Below, one piece after another: positions 1 to 7,601 of a stretch of DNA of 64,000 bases; the first letter of the stretch is position 1, and each line of letters begins with the position of its first letter. This stretch comes from an uncultured Clostridia bacterium (GTDB lineage: Bacteria > Bacillota > Clostridia > Oscillospirales > Acutalibacteraceae). A program made the translations under genes and the position numbers. Where the stretch lies: positions 18,789 through 82,788 of the forward strand of contig CAKNOA010000004.1 in assembly GCA_930990065.1 (NCBI GenBank). The letters are read 5' to 3'. The notes below the pieces were generated by a model. It was given only the letters and a program-made list of their open reading frames with translations, made no database searches and had not been told where the DNA came from.

Positions 1-548
1 ACCGGTACGCTCGCCATAAACGAACGCATGATCAGCAGATAGAAGACATTCACCATGAACGGCAGGATCAGCGCAAGCAGGCTATCCTTCAGATTCAGTA
101 CCTGGATCATGAAAATGTAGCTCGACACCATGCCGCCGCTGAACAGCGTAGTGAAATAGAAGTAGAACGAAAGCACGTTGCGATACCGGAAATCCTGCCG
201 GCAAAGCACATACCCGGTCATAGCCGTAATAAACAGGCCAAGCACCGTACCAACCACTGTGATCAGAATCGTTACCCCATAGGAGTTCAGGATGATCATC
301 GGGTTTTTAAAGATGGTTTCATACGCCGAAACACTCAGGCCCCGCGGCAACAGGCTGTACCCTTGGGTTACGATCAACGATTCTTTCGAAAAAGAACCGG
401 AAATGATCATGATAAAGGGCAATAGGCAGATCAGAGCAATCAGTGTAATAAAGAAATATCCTACAATGTTAAAGCCAATGGTTGCCTTAGCAATTTTAAT
501 TCGATTGGACTTTGGCACAACAAATTCTTTTGTTTTCTCTTTTGCCAT
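1..548 (-). CDS. Carbohydrate ABC transporter permease, CUT1 MalG/YtcP type (partial)
   Basis: This is the amino-terminal part (about 182 codons) of an inner-membrane permease; the carboxy end lies beyond the left edge. The product begins MAKEKTKEFV, then has a hydrophobic segment around residues 25-45, a periplasmic stretch with LPRGLSVSAYE, and further membrane segments. This pattern is typical of YtcP/LplC permeases that import oligosaccharides. The ATG lies just after a GGGAGG-like site. It follows the partner permease by 33 bases, so the two are co-transcribed and form a heterodimer. The substrate-binding protein normally encoded next would lie outside the window. The family call is firm; the substrate is unknown, though the upstream GH43 enzyme suggests a xylo- or arabino-oligosaccharide. 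Confidence 0.88.
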   Translation of the reverse strand, partial: MAKEKTKEFVVPKSNRIKIAKATIGFNIVGYFFITLIALICLLPFIMIISGSFSKESLIVTQGYSLLPRGLSVSAYETIFKNPMIILNSYGVTILITVVGTVLGLFITAMTGYVLCRQDFRYRNVLSFYFYFTTLFSGGMVSSYIFMIQVLNLKDSLLALILPFMVNVFYLLIMRSFMASVP

Positions 549-581
549 GGATGAGAACCTCCCCTACAAAATGATGATGGA

Positions 582-1514
582 TTAGAACAATGCGTAATCC
601 GCATCGATCTTCCTTACAATTCCGTTGACCAGCATAATGATGACAAAGCACAACACCGACTGGTAGAACGTAGCTGCCGAGGAGAAGCCAAGGTTCCCGC
701 TGGTCGTCAGCGACCGGAATACATATGTATCGATCACGTCCGTAGCATTATACAGGTTGCTGTTGTTGCCGATGATCTGATAGAACATCTGGAAGTCGCC
801 GCGAAGAATACGGCCAACCTGCAGAAGGATCATGGTAATCAGCGTGGGACGAATCGACGGGAACGTAATGTGCCCAATCTTCTGCCAAATGTTAGCACCA
901 TCAATATCGGCAGCTTCATAGCAAGCCGAATCAATGCCCGTAATGGCGGCGATGTAAATAACCGAGTTATACCCGCACCATTTCCAGGAGTTAAAGAAGC
1001 AGATAATCCATGGCCATGCCCCTTCAATCCGGTACACATTCACCGTGGGAACACCCATCATTTCACAGATGCCTTTGATAATACCGTAATCCGTATTGAA
1101 GATGTTGTAAACGAAGGTCCCTACAATAACCCAGGAAATAAAGTACGGCAGGAAAATAACGGACTGCACGATTTTCTTATAAACCACACCCGTCATTTCC
1201 GTAATTACGATCGCGACAAAAATGCTCAGGAACTGCGATGTGAACAGGTTGAGCACATTGTACAGAATCGTATTCTTCGTGATCTGCCATCCTGTGCCAC
1301 CCATGAACAGGAACTCGAAGTTGTCCATGCCGCACCAGGGGCTTCCAAAGATGCCCAGATCATACCGGTAGTTCTTGAACGCCAGGATCAGACCGCTCAT
1401 GGGCATGTACGCCAGTACAAACACCAGAACGATTGCCGGCAGCGCCATCAGCCACAGAGGCCAATTTTTTTTGAAGTCATGAACTACCGCGCCAAAACCA
1501 GAATGCTTGTTCAT
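582..1514 (-). CDS. Carbohydrate ABC transporter permease, CUT1 LplB/YteP type
   Basis: This 310-residue permease is the MalF-type partner of the next gene and should form half of the membrane channel of an oligosaccharide importer. The protein has about six hydrophobic helices. The EAA loop that docks on the shared ATPase is visible as EAADIDGANIWQKIGHITFP near residues 200-220. I chose the ATG at 1514 (MNKHSG) because GGGGAGG lies 8 bases before it; an upstream in-frame start at 1541 has no such site. The gene is first in its operon behind a TATAAT box with a weak -35 and two direct repeats. No ATPase gene is present, as usual for CUT1 systems that share MsmX-like ATPases. Confidence 0.92.
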   Translation of the reverse strand: MNKHSGFGAVVHDFKKNWPLWLMALPAIVLVFVLAYMPMSGLILAFKNYRYDLGIFGSPWCGMDNFEFLFMGGTGWQITKNTILYNVLNLFTSQFLSIFVAIVITEMTGVVYKKIVQSVIFLPYFISWVIVGTFVYNIFNTDYGIIKGICEMMGVPTVNVYRIEGAWPWIICFFNSWKWCGYNSVIYIAAITGIDSACYEAADIDGANIWQKIGHITFPSIRPTLITMILLQVGRILRGDFQMFYQIIGNNSNLYNATDVIDTYVFRSLTTSGNLGFSSAATFYQSVLCFVIIMLVNGIVRKIDADYALF

Positions 1515-1571
1515 TGAATAACCTCCCCGCCAAAAATCCATTTACTTTCACCAATTTTTTTGGCTATAAAC

Positions 1572-1600
1572 ATTATATCATGCACAAATCATGAATAAAA
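1572..1600 (-). promoter_or_regulatory. Promoter of the sugar permease operon
   Basis: On the minus strand a perfect TATAAT (1577-1572) is preceded at 17 bases by TTTTAT (1600-1595), a poor -35. A good -10 with a weak -35 suits a promoter that needs an activator such as the neighbouring AraC-type response regulator. Confidence 0.55.
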
Positions 1601-1634
1601 CATGACAAACTTATGATTTTAAGGAAATTTTTAC

Positions 1635-1709
1635 GGTTTTCCAATAGGAATCGGAGAAATTCGTTCAAAAATTTGTTGAAATTTTCGTGGTTTTCCCAAG
1701 GGAGTCGGG
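1635..1709. promoter_or_regulatory. Pair of 21-bp direct repeats, candidate AraC-type operator
   Basis: GGTTTTCCAATAGGAATCGG at 1635-1654 and GGTTTTCCCAAGGGAGTCGG at 1689-1708 match at 16 of 21 positions when one further base is included. They begin 54 bases apart, close to five helical turns. They lie just upstream of the weak -35 of the permease operon. AraC-family regulators of the YesN type bind direct repeats in this position, so they are candidate binding sites for the response regulator at 3629-5209. The link is inference. Confidence 0.45.
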
Positions 1710-1767
1710 TTTCTTACTACTAACTACCTAATTTTGCAGGTCTATTTTATTGCATATACCGAAAACA

Positions 1768-1809
1768 GCCCTTCCGGCATACAAACTTTTGTTGTTATGC
1801 CGGAAGGGC
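1768..1809 (-). terminator. Terminator after the sensor kinase gene
   Basis: A 14-bp perfect inverted repeat (GCCCTTCCGGCATA and its complement) around a 14-base loop is followed on the minus strand by CTGTTTTCGG. It lies 21 bases past the kinase stop codon and separates that operon from the permease operon. Confidence 0.75.
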
Positions 1810-1829
1810 CGCGAGTAAAATTATGAAGT

Positions 1830-3638
1830 TTATGTGGGCGGATCTATGGGAATACGAATGGTCACGGTCGTCCCTTTGCCCGGGGTACTGTCAAAGTGCA
1901 GGCCATATTTTTCACCATATTGCAATTGCAGCCGCTTATGAATATTGCGAATGCCATATCCATGCCGGTCCACCACCGGTTTATCGGTTAAAATATTGCG
2001 CAGCTGGCTAGCTGGCATACCGACCCCTTCGTCTTTGACCGTCAAAAACAGGTCACCGGACTGTTTCCACCCGGTAATTGTCACGGTCCCCTTTTCGCCT
2101 TGCTCTAACATGAGCATGCCGTGCAGAATAGAGTTTTCGACCAAGGGTTGCAGGACAATCTTCTGAATTTTCAAACTGCGCAATTCCTCGGGCACATCGA
2201 TGTGCAAAGAGATGCGGTTATCAAACCGGTAATTTTGAATTTGCACATACGTTTCCACATGCCGCAGCTCTTCGTTGAGGGTGATTATATCTTCCCCCCG
2301 GTTCAGGGAAATCTTGTAGTACCGGGCCAGGGCCCGGCTGATTTCGGCGATTTCCGGGGCATTGTGATCCATGGCTTCCCAATTGATCAGATCCAGGGTA
2401 TTGTACAAAAAGTGGGGGTTAATCTGGGCCTGCAGCGCTTTTAATTCCGCGCTTTTAATCGCTTTACCGTTTTCATACTGTTCTTTTACCAGCGCTTTCA
2501 TATTGCGCAGCATGAAGTTAAAGCTCTGATACAGCATGCCAATTTCATCAGTATCTTTGGCTTTCAACTCTACTTGCAAATTGCCCTTTTCCACTTCATG
2601 CATGGTATGGGATAAAATTGAAAGCCGCCGGGTTACCGACCGGGAAAAGAAGTAAATCAACACCCCGCATATGGCAATGACCAAAAACGCGATGGAAAAC
2701 AGAATCCCCCGTACCGTATTTTCTTCCTGCATAATGGCTTCATAGGGAATCATGGCCACCAGCGTCCAATCCGTATTTGCCAAAGTCTGGGCATGGCACA
2801 GGTACATGGAATCCTGGTTTTCCAACATCGTCCATTGTCCTGCCCTTTCGATCGTTTTGTTGGCAATTTCACTGCCTGACATTTTGCGGTACCGATCTAA
2901 ATCGCTGGCCCCGATTAACTGATGATTCGTATTAACAATATACAATAACCCGTTTTGCACAGGCAGTGCGTCTTCCAGCACGCTGGAAAATTCCGATGCC
3001 GCCATACTGACCCGCTGTACGCCAATTTGGGTATTTAGGTATTCGGAAATAATGGGCTTATAGTAGGAAATAATTGTTTCATACTGGTAATTGGTGGGAT
3101 TGAGCGTTTCACGGGGAGACGTCCACAACCCCGTATTCGTACCATCAAATAGCGCCGCATATTCGATATTACCCTTTAAATCTTCCAAGCTGGAAAAATA
3201 ATAGTCCTGTTGGCTGTAAAACAGGTTGTCTTCTACATACAGGGTACACACATACAGTCCGTTGGCCGAACCAATGGCCCGCAAGGTGTCTTCCAATTCG
3301 CACATATCCAGGTATTGCTGCCGTTTATCATGGGTCTTATCTTTGGTATAGTTTTCCAGCAGTATATTTTGTACCACCTGGTTGCTTTCCACGGTTTGGG
3401 CCGCTGTTAAGACAGTTTCCACCTTATACGACAAGTATTCATACGTTTGGGAAAAGGACTGTTGGGCCGAATACGAAACCTGTTTTTCGCTGATATTCCG
3501 CACCAGCACATCGGCTACCAGAATGAGCACCGTCATGCCCAACAAAATGACGCCCCCGTAAATGGCCAGCAGACGGTTGCGAAACGGCATGCGATGGATA
3601 GCCTTGCGAAAAAAAGAAAGTACCTTTTTCACATCCAT
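1830..3638 (-). CDS. Sensor histidine kinase, YesM/LytS (HPK7) type
   Basis: This is a 602-residue membrane sensor kinase that should respond to extracellular sugars and phosphorylate the response regulator encoded just upstream. The order is a first membrane helix near residues 15-45, an extracellular sensor of about 250 residues, a second helix near 300-325, a HAMP segment (SRSVTRRLSILS), a His-kinase region with QINPHFLYNTLD (phospho-acceptor His) near residue 415, and an ATPase domain with GxG motifs (DEGVGMP, GYGIRNIHKRL, GKGTTVTIRIP). The start at 3638 has GGGAGA just before it and overlaps the end of the regulator by 10 bases. An in-frame alternative start exists at 3665. Family kinases of this kind usually control nearby CUT1 transporters, which fits this locus. 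Confidence 0.93.
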   Translation of the reverse strand: MDVKKVLSFFRKAIHRMPFRNRLLAIYGGVILLGMTVLILVADVLVRNISEKQVSYSAQQSFSQTYEYLSYKVETVLTAAQTVESNQVVQNILLENYTKDKTHDKRQQYLDMCELEDTLRAIGSANGLYVCTLYVEDNLFYSQQDYYFSSLEDLKGNIEYAALFDGTNTGLWTSPRETLNPTNYQYETIISYYKPIISEYLNTQIGVQRVSMAASEFSSVLEDALPVQNGLLYIVNTNHQLIGASDLDRYRKMSGSEIANKTIERAGQWTMLENQDSMYLCHAQTLANTDWTLVAMIPYEAIMQEENTVRGILFSIAFLVIAICGVLIYFFSRSVTRRLSILSHTMHEVEKGNLQVELKAKDTDEIGMLYQSFNFMLRNMKALVKEQYENGKAIKSAELKALQAQINPHFLYNTLDLINWEAMDHNAPEIAEISRALARYYKISLNRGEDIITLNEELRHVETYVQIQNYRFDNRISLHIDVPEELRSLKIQKIVLQPLVENSILHGMLMLEQGEKGTVTITGWKQSGDLFLTVKDEGVGMPASQLRNILTDKPVVDRHGYGIRNIHKRLQLQYGEKYGLHFDSTPGKGTTVTIRIPIDPPT

Positions 3639-5209
3639 TTCTCCCTGTATTCCGAAGGGGTGCACCCGGTCTGCTTTTTAAAGGCCTTGGCGTAATAATT
3701 GGAATCACTGTAGCCAACCTGCTGGGCCACGTGATACAGCTTAAAACGCTTATCCCGCAAAAGTTCCTTGGAGCGTTCGATCCGCACTTCGGTGATATAT
3801 TGTCCAATGGTTTTGCCCACTTCCTGTTTAAACAGATTGGAAAGGTACGTAGGGGTCAAAAACACCTGCTCCGCCAGTTTTTTTACCGATAAGTTTTCGT
3901 CGCTGTAATGCCGGTGGATGTAATGCAGTACCTGCATAACCGATACATTGTACACTTTGGTAAACTGCCGGTCCTGGAAAAACAGCTGCAACAAACGCCG
4001 CAGTTCATCGTGCAGGCCATGTAGGGTTTCCATGGTACCCACACGGCGGTAATATTCGCTCAGCCCTCTACCTTCCAGCACATGGGACAACGTGCCTTCT
4101 TTTTCCGCCAGTGACAGCAGTTCGTGGGTAAGTTTATTGTGTTCTTCCCGTACCAAATTGGGCAACACATCACTCTGCGACTGTAAAAAGGAATACATGT
4201 GCTGTTCCGCTTCCATGGCAACCGGTACTTCCCGCGTTTGCAGCGCCATGCGGTACTGCTCAAACAGGGCCGGGTCTGTGTGCAGGGTACGGCTTAGCTG
4301 CATATGATCAAAACACGCCGTACGCCCATACCCATAATAAAACAATTTTTGCAACGCCATAACGGCCGTCCGGTATGATTGGGGCAATTCGCTCAACGAA
4401 TGGGCTATACATCCAGCCGACACGAAAAACCGTCTTTTTTCAAATAAGTACTCGGCGCACTGCTGTAGGATCTGCATCAGGGGGCTTTGCTCCCCTTTCA
4501 GATCCTCTTCCTCTTCGGTTCCGACCATCATCACCAAACACACGCTGTTTTTCTGTACCAAATAATATTCGGGCAATTTGGTTCCGCTTTCTTGCAGCAA
4601 TTGCGTCAGGCTTTCGATTAACCGGTTCATGTTTTCCATAGGGCTGCTGCTCTGAATCAGGCACACCCGAAATGCCTGTTTTGCCTTTTGAAACATGCCC
4701 AGCGCTTTCATGCTGCGCACCCGCATGTCATTAAGGGGATCGGTAGTCAGTTCCAACGCAATTCGCTGGCACAGTACCGACCGGCTGTCCTGCAAAGTCA
4801 GTTCCAGCCGGTTCTTTTCCTGGAGATTTTGCAATTGCCGGATCATCTTGACCGCTTTGATGATTTCGTCTTCTACTTCACCAGGGACAACCGGTTTTTC
4901 CACGTATCCCACGGCGCCGATCTCAATGGCGGCTTTTAAGTATTCTTTGTCGGAATAGGCGGTCAAAAAAATAATCTGGCAATGGGGCAAGCGCTGCCGG
5001 ATTTCCTGGCACAATTCCACCCCGTTCATGCCCGGCATGCGGATATCCGAAATTACCAGGTCCGGATGCAGCGTATCCAGCAGCTGCAGCGCCTCATTGG
5101 ACGATGCCGCCGTCTGTACTTCATCCACCCCCAACTGTTCCCACTTGATATGACGCAATAAACCGTTGCGCGTCATTTTTTCATCATCCACAATCAGTGC
5201 CCTGATCAT
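3629..5209 (-). CDS. Response regulator, YesN type (receiver plus AraC DNA-binding domain)
   Basis: This is a 526-residue cytoplasmic regulator. The receiver domain (residues 1-120) shows the acidic pocket DDEK, the phospho-acceptor in PDLVISDIRMPGMNG and the conserved lysine in VEKPV. A long central region without a recognised fold follows. The last 100 residues are an AraC-type double helix-turn-helix (LSVKKLAEQVFLTPTYLSNLFKQ, then VGYSDSNYYAKAFKKQTGCTP). It forms a two-component pair with the overlapping kinase gene and probably activates the permease operon through the direct repeats at 1635-1709. The gene follows GH43 by 59 bases in the same direction. Confidence 0.94.
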   Translation of the reverse strand: MIRALIVDDEKMTRNGLLRHIKWEQLGVDEVQTAASSNEALQLLDTLHPDLVISDIRMPGMNGVELCQEIRQRLPHCQIIFLTAYSDKEYLKAAIEIGAVGYVEKPVVPGEVEDEIIKAVKMIRQLQNLQEKNRLELTLQDSRSVLCQRIALELTTDPLNDMRVRSMKALGMFQKAKQAFRVCLIQSSSPMENMNRLIESLTQLLQESGTKLPEYYLVQKNSVCLVMMVGTEEEEDLKGEQSPLMQILQQCAEYLFEKRRFFVSAGCIAHSLSELPQSYRTAVMALQKLFYYGYGRTACFDHMQLSRTLHTDPALFEQYRMALQTREVPVAMEAEQHMYSFLQSQSDVLPNLVREEHNKLTHELLSLAEKEGTLSHVLEGRGLSEYYRRVGTMETLHGLHDELRRLLQLFFQDRQFTKVYNVSVMQVLHYIHRHYSDENLSVKKLAEQVFLTPTYLSNLFKQEVGKTIGQYITEVRIERSKELLRDKRFKLYHVAQQVGYSDSNYYAKAFKKQTGCTPSEYREKWM

Positions 5210-5268
5210 TGTTTCATCCTCTTCCCTTTATCCAACTCCGCTTGGCCATTCTATGGATTCGTCATCCG

Positions 5269-6522
5269 TTATGACAAAAACTGAAGGGTGGTCATAGCCA
5301 TCTGTTCCCCTTCCTCAAAAGAAAGGGTAATGGCAAACGTCCCCGGTTTACTGGTGATGGCAAATTCTTCCGTGTGCCAGTCCCCAGCCTGCAGCCGCAC
5401 GCGTCCCCATTCGCGATGGCCTGCCTGTATCACCAAACACCCGCCTTTTGGTGCTTTTACGCGCACGCGGGCACGTGTTTCTGTTCCGGTAAACGTCACG
5501 TACCGGTACACCCCCTGGCATCCAGCCGCTATCTGTACCAGCGCCTGGGCGCCGTTTTCCAACTGCGTCAGATAGCAGCCGCCCTGCAAGGCACAAAGCG
5601 CCGGGGCCGGCAGCACCCGTTCTGCCATCAGGCATGTCTCAAACCCCATACTGCTGGCTACCACCGGACGAATCGACCCATCCTCTTCAAAGGTGATGCG
5701 CTCCACACAGGCCCGGCGGGCAAAATAGCTGTGGTTACTGGACCGGTGGTAAAAGACATACCATTGGCCGTTGATCTCCGTGATAGATCCGTGAATATTC
5801 CACGAACAGGGGTCGCAGTCTGCATTTTGGACAATGGTCCCCCGGTAGGTAAACGGCCCCAACGGCGAATCGGCCGTTGCATAATCCATACTGGTAGCCC
5901 GCCCTGTGCGGATGCTGCAATAGATGTAATAGTACACCCCGTTCCGTTTTCGCACGGAGCTGCCTTCGTGGAAAAAGTGGTGCTCTTCATCGATAATGCC
6001 CCACTGGTACGTGCCCGGTTCAATATGGCGCAAATCCGGCGTCAGCCGCGCCGCCTGGGCATGGACCTGTCCCCAATACAGATATACCTGCCCATCGTCA
6101 TCGCGAAAAACGGCCGGGTCAATATGGCAGAGGGGTTTTCCCCCGTTTACATCCGGCGGATAACAAAGCTGTACCGGGTCGGTAAACGGCCCTTCCGGCC
6201 GGTCACTCACCGCTACCCCTTCGTATCCATCCGATAAACAGAAGAACAGGTAATACGTCCCGTCTTTTTCCACCACATCCGGGGCATATAACGGTTTTTC
6301 GTTGCCGGGCAGGGCCGTGTCCGGTCCGCTGACCGAAAACGAAATACCATGGTCCGTCCAGTGCTGAAGGTCGTCTACCGATGCGGAAAAGACCCGGTAG
6401 GTCGTGTCACAGTAATCATCCCGGCCAAACACATCCCGGGAACCGTACAAATAGACGCGGTTTCCAAAAACATGCGGTTCTCCATCAGGGATATAACAAT
6501 CCAGCGGCAAATAGGGATTCAT
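5269..6522 (-). CDS. Glycoside hydrolase family 43 protein
   Basis: This 417-residue enzyme carries the five-bladed propeller signature of GH43 (beta-xylosidases, alpha-L-arabinofuranosidases and arabinanases). Candidate catalytic residues are Asp13 in IPDGEPH (general base), Asp135 in HIDPAVF (pKa modulator) and Glu186 in HEGSSV (general acid). Residues 310-417 form a beta-rich accessory domain that may bind carbohydrate. No signal peptide is visible, so it should act in the cytoplasm on oligosaccharides imported by the nearby CUT1 system. It begins 12 bases after the XRE regulator gene, in the same operon as the two-component system. The exact substrate cannot be told from sequence. Confidence 0.9.
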   Translation of the reverse strand: MNPYLPLDCYIPDGEPHVFGNRVYLYGSRDVFGRDDYCDTTYRVFSASVDDLQHWTDHGISFSVSGPDTALPGNEKPLYAPDVVEKDGTYYLFFCLSDGYEGVAVSDRPEGPFTDPVQLCYPPDVNGGKPLCHIDPAVFRDDDGQVYLYWGQVHAQAARLTPDLRHIEPGTYQWGIIDEEHHFFHEGSSVRKRNGVYYYIYCSIRTGRATSMDYATADSPLGPFTYRGTIVQNADCDPCSWNIHGSITEINGQWYVFYHRSSNHSYFARRACVERITFEEDGSIRPVVASSMGFETCLMAERVLPAPALCALQGGCYLTQLENGAQALVQIAAGCQGVYRYVTFTGTETRARVRVKAPKGGCLVIQAGHREWGRVRLQAGDWHTEEFAITSKPGTFAITLSFEEGEQMAMTTLQFLS

Positions 6523-6534
6523 TTTTCTGCCCCC

Positions 6535-6894
6535 TTATTTGGTAGTTTCGACGCCACGTGCTTCCCAAACGCCCCGGGCAGTCGCTGCTATAATCGTCAG
6601 TTCACGGCTATTCATGGTATCCAACAGGCTGTCAAGCTGGCGCCGCTGGGTCGATTTTCCCGGCTGCTCGTCCGGAAAGAAAAAAGCATCGACCGATACT
6701 TCCAAAAAAGTAACCAGTTCATAAAAAATCTGCAAACTCGGGTGCTGCCCGCTATTTTCAATCGAGGCAATATAACGGGGCGCGATGTGCAGCTTGTCCG
6801 CCAGTTGATTCCGGGAAATCCCTTTTGCCTTGCGGGCCGCTTTAATCGCACGGCCGAATTCGCTAAAATCAAATTTCTCGGTTTCTCGTTTCAT
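6535..6894 (-). CDS. XRE-family transcriptional regulator
   Basis: This 119-residue protein has an N-terminal Cro/CI-type helix-turn-helix at about residues 12-68 (FGRAIKAARKAKGISRNQLA, then PRYIASIENSGQHPSL). A short C-terminal extension has no recognised domain. It is the first gene of the operon that continues with GH43, YesN and YesM, so it probably autoregulates or tunes this sugar module. A TATAAT box (6963-6958) with a poor -35 lies about 65 bases upstream. The ligand is unknown. Confidence 0.85.
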   Translation of the reverse strand: MKRETEKFDFSEFGRAIKAARKAKGISRNQLADKLHIAPRYIASIENSGQHPSLQIFYELVTFLEVSVDAFFFPDEQPGKSTQRRQLDSLLDTMNSRELTIIAATARGVWEARGVETTK

Positions 6895-7334
6895 AATAAC
6901 TTCACCCTATTACATTTTACTGTTCACCTATCGGGAAAGATATGATCTATTCATTCCATTATATACTTTAAATACTTCCTATTTTTACGCTACTTATCCG
7001 AAAGAAACGAAAAGTCTGTCCTTTTTTTGTCCTTTTTCTTCATGTACAGAGCGCAAAAGACATAAACATAGGAAAATGCGATGGAAAAAGCGGCAGGGCT
7101 GGATGTCCGTGATCAAAAACTTCTCTCCTCGCTGCGGATTCCTTGGGTGAAAAAGGCTGGCCGCCTATAATTTATCAGCCAGTAACCGTGAAAAAAGACT
7201 TATCCCGATATCTCGATTTAAACGGCAACTTTGTAAAAAGCCGGCGGCTTTTTTCCATGCGCTTTCATTTTCCCGTTTTTCCCCATAAAAAGTGGGCCCC
7301 TGTTTTTTCCCTGTAAAACAGCAGCCATATACGA
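6895..7334. other. Intergenic stretch without recognisable genes
   Basis: This AT-rich stretch holds the likely promoter of the XRE operon (minus-strand TATAAT at 6963-6958) near its left end. Beyond that I see no open frame with a credible start site or family match, and no repeat. Confidence 0.5.
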
Positions 7335-7458
7335 AAAAACGGAAACACGGAGCCGGGTGACCGGCTCCGTGTTTCCGTTTGAAAAAGGAGATTTATGAAA
7401 AAGGCTTATACACAAAAATAAAGAAATCAAGAGGAACATCCCCCTGAATACTATCGCT
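7335..7458 (-). ncRNA. Candidate small RNA ending in a strong terminator hairpin
   Basis: On the minus strand a TATAAT box (7464-7459) is followed by about 75 bases without a good open frame. Then comes a perfect 16-bp stem with a GNRA-type loop (stem arms 7341-7356 and 7361-7376) and a run of six T. The unit is isolated: the HtrA gene upstream on this strand has its own hairpin at 7589-7548. The transcript would contain an ATCTCCTTTTTC stretch able to pair with Shine-Dalgarno sequences. On the plus strand the same bases read as GGAGATTTATG followed by eight codons and a stop (7395-7421), so a tiny plus-strand peptide is an alternative reading. Confidence 0.35.
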
Positions 7459-7547
7459 ATTATACCGCATTTTTTTGCAAAAGGGAAGTGGTGTTTTTGA
7501 AATTTTTTTCGTGTTTTCTGCCAAATGCATGAACCTCATTTGTAGAA

Positions 7548-7589
7548 AACGGCCAAAGGCAGCTTCCTTTGTGCTGTCCTTTGGCCGTT
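7548..7589 (-). terminator. Terminator after the HtrA-type protease gene
   Basis: A 12-bp stem (AACGGCCAAAGG and its complement) with an 18-base loop is followed on the minus strand by TTTTC. It starts 13 bases after the htrA-like stop codon. Confidence 0.65.
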
Positions 7590-7601
7590 CTTCCTATCAT
7601 C

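Noticed and set aside
7218..7439. A 73-codon minus-strand open frame with hydrophobic start
   Set aside because: It runs straight through the strong terminator hairpin at 7341-7376 and has no family match; a small RNA is the better reading.
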